Source: Rhodospirillaceae bacterium
GTDB lineage: Bacteria > Pseudomonadota > Alphaproteobacteria > SP197
DNA: 18,941 bases
Assembly (NCBI GenBank): GCA_018700655.1
Contig: JABIUG010000449.1
Span: 1 to 18,941 of the forward strand
Direction of reading: 5' to 3'
Numbering within the stretch: position 1 is the first letter of the stretch; each line of letters opens with the position of its first letter. The notes beneath the pieces are model-generated. The model was given only the letters and a program-made list of their open reading frames with translations. It had not been told where the DNA came from and did no database searches. This document shows, in pieces, positions 13,181 through 18,941 of this stretch. Both the position numbers and the translations under genes were made by a program.

Positions 13181-16100
13181 TCAGAAACCTGACAGTTTTT
13201 TGCGAATTTCTTCCGGGATTCGCCACCCGGCGAGGCTCTCGCGGACAATCTTGTCGAGATCGCCGCTGAGGTTGACGTTGAATTCGATCGGATACCCGTC
13301 ATAGAGGTCCGGATTGGCGCCTGCGATATGGAGACCCAACTCTGTCGAGCCTCCGGCCTGGCGGTTCACCTCAATGCCAAGCTCTGTGAATTCGAAGTTG
13401 GCCAGTGCATCAAGGACAAGTTCCATGTTTCCGTCATCGAGATCGAGGGGAACATCGCCGCTGGTCGGAACATAGCGCAGCGTGCCCGCAGAATCCGCAT
13501 CCAGCCGGCCGTTCTCGATGACGATCTCACCATTCGTCATGCGCACAGGGATATGACCGGTCAGGCGACCACTGACGGCCAGACCGGGGATATCGACATC
13601 CTCGAGCAGAGCCGAGATATCTACCCCTCTGACGTTGAGCATCATGGCGTTGCCGTCGGGCCTGAGCTGAAGCACGGAGGGATCAACGACGATGCGACCC
13701 CCTGCCAGTTTGGCCGAGGCGAAGTCGATGCGCAGGCTGTCATCGCCTGGCAGGGCCATGGTGAGCGAGAGATCGGTCAGCGGCAGGCCGACATCAAGGT
13801 GCTCGGCTGTCAGGGTTTGCTGCGGCAGTGTGGTCCACGGATTGAGGCCTGAAAGCGTGATCTCGCCGTTGAGCCCATCGACCCGGATGTCACCGTTGCG
13901 GCCCGAGAGATCGAAGATAAACAGCGTCAGATCCGAGGCCACCTCGCCATTGTCTGCGGTGATCTCTCCGTTGATCTCGAAAGAACCTTCGGCATCTTCG
14001 AAAAATGCGCCGTAGAGGGGAGATAAATCCAGAGGCTGCACCGCTCCGGGTTCGAATTTCACCGGCGGGACGCGGATCAGAGCCTTGAATTGATCGGTTT
14101 CAGGCTGATAGCTCGCTTCCAGGTTGGCCATGTAACGCCGGTCCTCCATATGGAAGTTTCCGGTGAAGCGCAAATCATCACCGATCGGCCAGACCGGCGC
14201 CACGGAGATATCCAAGACCGCGGGATTGAACCGAGCCGGTTCACGCAAATCTTCGAACCGGCGCACTTCGGTGCTGACCTGAGGCCATGGCGAAAGCCCA
14301 TCGTTGTAATTCACCAGAAGGCGCACATCGCCGATACGAATATCGGGGCCTTCCAGCACAAGATCGCCACCATAGGATTCCACCGTGCCCTGGAGATGGG
14401 TTGCTCCCAGGTTTCCGAAGCGGATACCCGTTTCCGGGAACGTGCCGGAAACCGTTGCGCGTGCCTGGCCGTTGTCGAGCAGGTCAAATCGCGCTGCCGA
14501 AGGGCCTATCAGGAGGCGAACGTCCCAGTTCCAGTCATCACCAAACTGTTCGAGCACGACAACCGGTAGATGTTCGGGGAGCAACTTCACAGAAGTCGGG
14601 TTGACCGATCTCGCTTCAGGCATCGCGAACGAACCGATGTCGAGCCAGGCTGTGTCGTCCAGCCGAAGGTAGAAGGCATTGTCGACCTGTTCGATTCTCA
14701 TCGGCAGTTCAGCCACAAGATTGGTCGCCCCGCGGTCGCCAAACGCAAAACTCTCTGCTTCAAACAGCGCTACCGGACGGACAATCCCTGTCGTCTTGCC
14801 GTCAAGACGTTCGATGTCGAGCGGCATGTCGAACACAACATCGTTGAACTCCGTTGGCCCCAGTTGCAGGCGTTCCAGTCGGGCCTGAACGCTGGCGGTG
14901 CCGTCAAAGGCTTCGTTATCTCCCTCGAGGTCGGCGGCAAGCCGCACAGTACCCTGAATGCGGTTGGGTACGATCTCGCCCGACGCGGCAACCTCCAGGG
15001 TCGTGATGGCGAAGTCCCGGACAGCGCCGTCGTATGCAAGGGCCGCTGTGGTCCTGACAAAGATCTGACCATCCAGGTTGCCGTCAGCAGTGAGCGAAGC
15101 CGTCAGATTTGTGACGAGATCGATGCCGTCTTCGCCGATCGTGGCTGCGGCGAGGAAACCTTCCGGGGGAAGGTTGATGTCGAAACTGCGGTCCAGAGCC
15201 CTGCGGAGATCGTCACCGGTGTCCTCGGCAGAGGCAATTTCAAGACGTTCGATGCTTCCCCCATCGTGGGCCAGAAGTGTGAGATTCAGGCCCTGGGCTT
15301 CAAGGTCGAACCCGATGGAGAGCGGTCCAGCAGAAAAACGATCAGCGAGAGCTATCCTGGAAGCCTCAAGCTGTGCGTTGCCAGCGAGCGTGGGGAAGGT
15401 GTTCAATTGGTCGGGGAGCATGCCTTCCAAAGCAAAGGTTAGTGCTGCTGGCGCATCGACGGTGACATTCGGGAACAACGGAAAAGCCAAGCCCTCGCGG
15501 ATAATGATGTCACCCCTGGTGTGAAGGATAAGTTGCGATGCATTGGGGTCGGTCTTTAAGTCCAGGGTGGCCGAGATGGGCCCTTCGGCATGACCGAAGA
15601 CGAAGTTGGCCTCGATCTCCTGTCCTGCCCACGTTGCGTGCGTCTCAAGGGTGCCCAGATCATGTTGATCGTAAGTCACCTGTTGCGTTTCGAATGAGAT
15701 GTCGATGGCACGGCCACCAGGATCGCCGAGGCCGCTGACATTGATCATGCCGGTTACCTGGTGGGCACGCAGGCTCTGATGACCGAAAATTCCATCCTCG
15801 AATCCGGCCGTGACATGGCCCTGGCCCGTGGCATGTTCGCGCGAAAGATCGAGTCTGCCCGATGCCGTCCCGAAAGTGCTGTCGATCGACCACCGGCCGG
15901 CACCAGTGATGTCCGTCAACCCCGATTGCACTGCGCCGCTTAGGGTGATGTCTGCATAACCCCAGTCGCCGGTCAGTCGTGTCTGCAGGTTTTCGAATAT
16001 GAGAGCCGAGAAAGGGGGCGCACTTCCCGGTCCGTCATCACGGGAAGGGCCGTCAAGAAGCTGCGACAAGGGGCCGGTCGGCTGCTGCTTGTTGTCCAGA

Positions 16101-16435
16101 ACGATGTGCAAATTGGCGCCGATCAGGCTGACGGTATCGATCCGGCCTTCGAGCACCTGACGTGGGAGATAGGTGACGACCACCTGGTCGATCGTGCCGA
16201 AACCATCGGCATCGAGGTTCGCGAGCACGACACGATCAGTCCGGACTTCAACGACGGTGTAGTTCGCGTGGGCAAAGGGCGTTTCGTAGATGAGCCGGCG
16301 GACGAACCAGTCCGTAACTTCGATACGTGCGGTAAACCAGGCCGCGATGACCAGCACCGCAGACAGGATCACGAGGATCGAAAGCCTGCGCCCCGTGCGG
16401 CGGATCAGGCCCAGGAGGTCACGGACAAATTCCAT
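13181..16435 (-). CDS. ydbH: YdbH family AsmA-like inter-membrane lipid transport protein
   Basis: The product is 1084 aa. A single N-terminal transmembrane anchor (about residues 19-36, ILVILSAVLVIAAWF) is followed by a very long beta-rich region of repeating hydrophobic strands, as in AsmA-like/bridge-type lipid transporters. The C-terminal domain has the YdbH signature (LGIEVNRQAGGSTELGLHI, then GYPIEFNVNLSGDLD). E. coli YdbH, with YhdP and TamB, moves phospholipids from inner to outer membrane; here the downstream ynbE and ydbL complete the module. Length is somewhat above the 879-aa E. coli protein. The ATG at 16435 has no strong ribosome-binding site. It starts 80 bp after coxM on the same strand, an unusual neighbour. 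Confidence 0.9.
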   Translation of the reverse strand: MEFVRDLLGLIRRTGRRLSILVILSAVLVIAAWFTARIEVTDWFVRRLIYETPFAHANYTVVEVRTDRVVLANLDADGFGTIDQVVVTYLPRQVLEGRIDTVSLIGANLHIVLDNKQQPTGPLSQLLDGPSRDDGPGSAPPFSALIFENLQTRLTGDWGYADITLSGAVQSGLTDITGAGRWSIDSTFGTASGRLDLSREHATGQGHVTAGFEDGIFGHQSLRAHQVTGMINVSGLGDPGGRAIDISFETQQVTYDQHDLGTLETHATWAGQEIEANFVFGHAEGPISATLDLKTDPNASQLILHTRGDIIIREGLAFPLFPNVTVDAPAALTFALEGMLPDQLNTFPTLAGNAQLEASRIALADRFSAGPLSIGFDLEAQGLNLTLLAHDGGSIERLEIASAEDTGDDLRRALDRSFDINLPPEGFLAAATIGEDGIDLVTNLTASLTADGNLDGQIFVRTTAALAYDGAVRDFAITTLEVAASGEIVPNRIQGTVRLAADLEGDNEAFDGTASVQARLERLQLGPTEFNDVVFDMPLDIERLDGKTTGIVRPVALFEAESFAFGDRGATNLVAELPMRIEQVDNAFYLRLDDTAWLDIGSFAMPEARSVNPTSVKLLPEHLPVVVLEQFGDDWNWDVRLLIGPSAARFDLLDNGQARATVSGTFPETGIRFGNLGATHLQGTVESYGGDLVLEGPDIRIGDVRLLVNYNDGLSPWPQVSTEVRRFEDLREPARFNPAVLDISVAPVWPIGDDLRFTGNFHMEDRRYMANLEASYQPETDQFKALIRVPPVKFEPGAVQPLDLSPLYGAFFEDAEGSFEINGEITADNGEVASDLTLFIFDLSGRNGDIRVDGLNGEITLSGLNPWTTLPQQTLTAEHLDVGLPLTDLSLTMALPGDDSLRIDFASAKLAGGRIVVDPSVLQLRPDGNAMMLNVRGVDISALLEDVDIPGLAVSGRLTGHIPVRMTNGEIVIENGRLDADSAGTLRYVPTSGDVPLDLDDGNMELVLDALANFEFTELGIEVNRQAGGSTELGLHIAGANPDLYDGYPIEFNVNLSGDLDKIVRESLAGWRIPEEIRKKLSGF

Positions 16436-16515
16436 ACCGGCAGCTTAACGCAATCCGGCGATGGAATGTAACGCGATGGAGTCACGATGTGGCGAACGCA
16501 GGGGTTCGAACCCGC

Positions 16516-17313
16516 TCAATCCAATGCCTTGGCGACCGCACGTTTCGCCATCACGGTGATCAGATGGGCGCGATAATCGGCAACGGCGTGGATGTCGCTG
16601 TTGAGATTGTCATCTGCGATCTTGATGTCAGCCACGGCTTCGGGCGTAAAACTGCCGGCCAACGCGGCCTCCATCTCTGCAACGCGGAAGACACAGGGTC
16701 CGGCACCGGTGACGGCAACACGCATGCCATCTCTGGCTTCGGCGACAAACACGCCGACAATGGCGTATCGCGAGGCTGGATTGGGGAACTTCATGTAGGC
16801 GGCGCGGCGCGGTTTGGGGAACGACACCGAAGTCACCAGCTCGCCATCATCCAGTGCGGTCTCGAACAGGTCGAGGAAGTAGTCGTCGGCCGCGATGGTG
16901 CGTTTGTTGGTCGTCACGGTCGCGCCCAGGCCGACCAGAGCTGCGGGATAATCTGCGGCCGGATCGGCATTGGCGATGGAGCCGCCCAGCGTTCCGCGGT
17001 TACGCACCTGGAAATCGCCAATCATAGCGGCCAGATCAGCCAGTGCAGGGATGGCGCTGGAAACATCATTCGAGCGGGCAACATCGGCATGGCGCACGCC
17101 CGCACCGACGATCACGTCGTCGCTCTCCACGCGCAGGCCCTTGAGAGCTTCGATATCCCCGATATCGATGATGTCGGAAGGTGCAGCCAGCCGCAGCTTC
17201 ATCGAGGGCAGGATGGTGTGGCCGCCTGCGACATAACGGGGGTCATCGCTCTCACCGAAGATACGCTCTGCATCGTCGAGTGAAGAAGGGCGGTGGAACT
17301 GGAATGCATACAT
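16516..17313 (-). CDS. coxM: CoxM-type FAD-binding subunit of molybdenum hydroxylase
   Basis: The product is 265 aa, the medium subunit of the CO dehydrogenase/xanthine oxidase family. FAD-binding motifs are AGGHTILPSM (29-38) and RNRGTLGGSIANADPAAD (105-121), with the C-terminal CO-dehydrogenase flavoprotein domain from about 170 (YMKFPNPASRYAIVGV). It passes electrons from the [2Fe-2S] subunit to a quinone or another acceptor. The length is slightly below the usual 280-290. Its ATG lies 3 bp after the coxS stop, so the two are co-translated. No coxL follows; ydbH is the next gene. Which substrate the enzyme oxidises cannot be told without the large subunit. Confidence 0.93.
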   Translation of the reverse strand: MYAFQFHRPSSLDDAERIFGESDDPRYVAGGHTILPSMKLRLAAPSDIIDIGDIEALKGLRVESDDVIVGAGVRHADVARSNDVSSAIPALADLAAMIGDFQVRNRGTLGGSIANADPAADYPAALVGLGATVTTNKRTIAADDYFLDLFETALDDGELVTSVSFPKPRRAAYMKFPNPASRYAIVGVFVAEARDGMRVAVTGAGPCVFRVAEMEAALAGSFTPEAVADIKIADDNLNSDIHAVADYRAHLITVMAKRAVAKALD

Positions 17314-17316
17314 CGT

Positions 17317-17790
17317 TCAGGCCCCCGCCATCTTGTCGGCCGCCGCGCGGATCGACTTGACGATGTTGTGATAGCCCGTGCAGCGGCACAAGTTTCCCTC
17401 GAGGTGTTCGCGAATCTCGCGCTCGCTAGGATCAGGGTTGTGTTTGAGCAGGTCCAGCGCGCTCATGATCATTCCCGGTGTGCAATAGCCGCACTGCAGT
17501 CCGTGGTTCTCGTGAAAGGCCTGCTGCATGGGATGGAGTGTATCGCCATCGGCGACGCCCTCGATCGTGGTGACCTGGCGGCCATCGGCCTGGATCGCCA
17601 GCATGGTGCAGGATTTTACGGAATCGCCGTCGACGTGAACAACGCAGGCGCCACACTGGCTGGTATCGCAACCGATGTGGGTTCCTGTCAGGCGCAAGGT
17701 TTCGCGCAGGAAGGTGACGAGCAACGTGCGCTCCTCGCATGTCCCGGTGCGTTCCTCGCCGTTCACCGTCATGGTCACGGTGATGGTCAT
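17317..17790 (-). CDS. coxS: CoxS-type [2Fe-2S] subunit of molybdenum hydroxylase
   Basis: The product is 157 aa from the ATG at 17790, which has GGGAG 6 nt upstream; the open frame continues to 18243 but that extension is shadow sequence over coxG. The plant-type cluster ligands are C41, C46, C49 and C61 (HIGCDTSQCGAC), and the second, molybdenum-proximal cluster uses C100, C103, C135 and C137 (LQCGYCTPG and LCRCTGY). All eight cysteines are present, so it looks functional. It transfers electrons from the Mo centre of the large subunit to the FAD of CoxM, in the cytoplasm. It sits between coxG (67 bp upstream) and coxM. Confidence 0.95.
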   Translation of the reverse strand: MTITVTMTVNGEERTGTCEERTLLVTFLRETLRLTGTHIGCDTSQCGACVVHVDGDSVKSCTMLAIQADGRQVTTIEGVADGDTLHPMQQAFHENHGLQCGYCTPGMIMSALDLLKHNPDPSEREIREHLEGNLCRCTGYHNIVKSIRAAADKMAGA

Positions 17791-17857
17791 GGTGAACTCC
17801 CTGATGTTTCGGCCGCGTGCAGTGTTGGTGGCCGTCGTGTTGTGGTCAAGAGGATGC

Positions 17858-18490
17858 TTACTGCGCAGTGGCTGCCATGACAACGAAGGCGACCAGAACC
17901 AGGCCGACAAACCCGAACCACAGGTTCTCGAAGCTTGCCTCTGGCGCGCCATAGGGTGGGCGACCGGAGACTGGGGCCGGTGACGGTTGCGTACTTTCGG
18001 GAAACGGCTGGGGCGTGGCTTCCGGTGTTTCCGACGCTTCGGATGGGACTTCCTGGGAGACAAGGTCGTTGAATTTTCCGAAGAACTGGTCGGCGACCTT
18101 GCGCGCGCTGCCCTCGACCAGGCGCGAGCCAACCTGGGCGAGCTTGCCGCCAACCTGGCCGTCGGCGACATATCGCAGGATCGTTGCACCGCCATCGTCT
18201 TCCAGCGTGACCCTCGCGCCACCTTTGGCGAATCCGGCAACACCGCCCTGGCCTTCGCCTGAAATCGTGTAGCCGTTGGGCGGATCGAGATCTGAAAGCG
18301 TGACCTTGCCTTTGAAGGTGGCCGAGACCGGGCCGATCTTTGATTTCACCTTTGCGGTGAAGGCGGTATCGGACTCCTTGTCGATCTCCTGGCAACCGGG
18401 AATGGCTTGCTGGAGCACATCGACATCGTTGAGCGCGGTCCAGACGGCATCGCGCGGGGCCTGAATGCGGTATTCGCCGGAAAGATCCAT
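17858..18490 (-). CDS. coxG: CoxG family (SRPBCC) protein with C-terminal membrane anchor
   Basis: The product is 210 aa. Residues 1 to about 145 are a CoxG SRPBCC domain (MDLSGEYRIQAPRDAVWTAL, LQQAIPGC, then GGKLAQVGSRLVEGSARKVA). A proline-rich linker follows (about 150-180), then a single transmembrane helix at about 188-207 (LWFGFVGLVLVAFVVMAA). CoxG in Oligotropha is reported to anchor CO dehydrogenase to the membrane, and related proteins help deliver electrons to quinones. The ATG at 18490 has GGAG 7 nt upstream. It opens the cox structural block and follows the antiporter-like gene by 27 bp. Confidence 0.93.
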   Translation of the reverse strand: MDLSGEYRIQAPRDAVWTALNDVDVLQQAIPGCQEIDKESDTAFTAKVKSKIGPVSATFKGKVTLSDLDPPNGYTISGEGQGGVAGFAKGGARVTLEDDGGATILRYVADGQVGGKLAQVGSRLVEGSARKVADQFFGKFNDLVSQEVPSEASETPEATPQPFPESTQPSPAPVSGRPPYGAPEASFENLWFGFVGLVLVAFVVMAATAQ

Positions 18491-18517
18491 GGTTGCTCCA
18501 GTAAGGCTACGCGCTGG

Positions 18518-18941
18518 TCAGGCGCCGCGGATGAGATGAACGACAAGAACAAAAGCAAAAACGACAACGATCGCCAGGGACGCCATGCTGATCACGGGAT
18601 CACGGGCAAAGATACCACTGGGTCCATGCCAGCGCATGGCCAGACCCGTGATACCTGCCATGACAGAGACCGACGTATCGCGTATGGGCGCCACAACGCC
18701 GGAAAGCACGGCAAGGCCACGGCGCGCAACACGGGGCAGCAACCACCGATAGGTCCATTCGGCATCGAGGTTCACGCTTGGTAGTTCTGGAGGATAAAGC
18801 TTGAACTGTTTCAGCAGGGCGAAGGCCAGGGCCGAGAAGAACAACAACTGACACTGGGTCAACACGTGCTCCCAAGTGTAGGGGGCGTAGTCGACCGGAT
18901 AAGGCAGCATGTCATAGAGCAGCCATGGATAGACGCCATTG
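18518..18941 (-). CDS. Na+/H+ antiporter subunit D-like (proton-conducting) membrane protein, 3' part
   Basis: The frame is open to the right window edge, so only the last 140 residues are seen. The stretch LLYDMLPYPVDYAPYTWEHV followed by LTQCQLLFFSALAFALL matches the C-terminal part of the MrpD/NuoL-M-N-like family, as does LDAEWTYRW before a basic loop. The last residues, LAIVVVFAFVLVVHLI, form a transmembrane helix. Such proteins translocate protons in Mrp antiporters, complex I or hydrogenase-type complexes; the fragment does not say which. It is on the same strand 27 bp upstream of coxG, close enough for co-transcription, though a functional link to cox is not established. Confidence 0.72.
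   Translation of the reverse strand, partial: NGVYPWLLYDMLPYPVDYAPYTWEHVLTQCQLLFFSALAFALLKQFKLYPPELPSVNLDAEWTYRWLLPRVARRGLAVLSGVVAPIRDTSVSVMAGITGLAMRWHGPSGIFARDPVISMASLAIVVVFAFVLVVHLIRGA

Noticed and set aside
14570..15442. 290-codon plus-strand frame inside ydbH
   Set aside because: Antisense shadow of a continuous 1084-codon gene; low-complexity composition and no motif.
16502..16513. Perfect palindrome GGGTTCGAACCC, resembling a tRNA T-arm
   Set aside because: On neither strand do the flanking bases form a T-stem of 5 bp or a matching acceptor stem, and the region runs into coxM, so no tRNA or tRNA-derived att site is supported.
17791..18243. N-terminal extension fusing coxS to an upstream open frame
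   Set aside because: The extension overlaps coxG in another frame, is Ser/Arg-rich and has no homology; coxS has a good ribosome-binding site at 17790.
1..18941. CRISPR array, IS element, integrase or phage genes
   Set aside because: No spaced direct repeats, transposase or recombinase frames were seen anywhere in the window.

Overview
The window is a dense, GC-rich bacterial chromosome segment with short intergenic gaps (the largest is about 154 bp). Its gene content points to an alphaproteobacterium: a small DUF1127 protein, a GcvA-type LysR regulator, CoxG/S/M/D/E-type genes and a molybdopterin-binding/MocA-like fusion protein. No species can be named from the sequence. No rRNA, tRNA, IS element, phage gene or CRISPR array was seen.

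Layout. (1) 1-1437, plus strand: the 3' end of an NDP-forming acyl-CoA synthetase, two small hairpins, then a 56-aa DUF1127 protein, closed by a strong hairpin at 1556-1586 that faces a convergent LysR gene. (2) 1592-4417: the LysR regulator (minus) is divergent from a Rieske non-haem-iron oxygenase resembling carnitine monooxygenase CntA, followed by a DsbA-fold/2-hydroxychromene-2-carboxylate isomerase-like protein. (3) 4516-7724, minus: threonine ammonia-lyase, a class I glutamine amidotransferase and a PLP aminotransferase, which looks like an amino-acid catabolism or scavenging group. (4) 7814-18941, minus: about 11 kb of same-strand genes. Read in transcription order these are an antiporter subunit D-like membrane protein (partial), coxG, coxS, coxM, then ydbH-ynbE-ydbL (an inter-membrane lipid-transport module), then coxD (MoxR ATPase), coxE (VWA protein), a split XdhC pair and a MoCF/MocA fusion protein.

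How it fits together. CoxS (2x[2Fe-2S]) and CoxM (FAD) are two of the three subunits of a CO-dehydrogenase/xanthine-oxidase-family molybdenum hydroxylase. CoxD, CoxE, XdhC and the MocA-like cytidylyltransferase are the usual maturation set for an enzyme carrying molybdopterin-cytosine dinucleotide. CoxG is a membrane-associated accessory protein. The catalytic large subunit CoxL is not in this window. The structural and maturation halves are separated by a complete ydbH-ynbE-ydbL operon, which is the most unusual arrangement here. The maturation half (coxD to moc) is stitched together by four successive ATGA start/stop overlaps, indicating tight translational coupling. I found no clearly undescribed system; the strongest candidates for a second look are the cox/ydbH interleaving without coxL and the reductase-less CntA-like Rieske locus.
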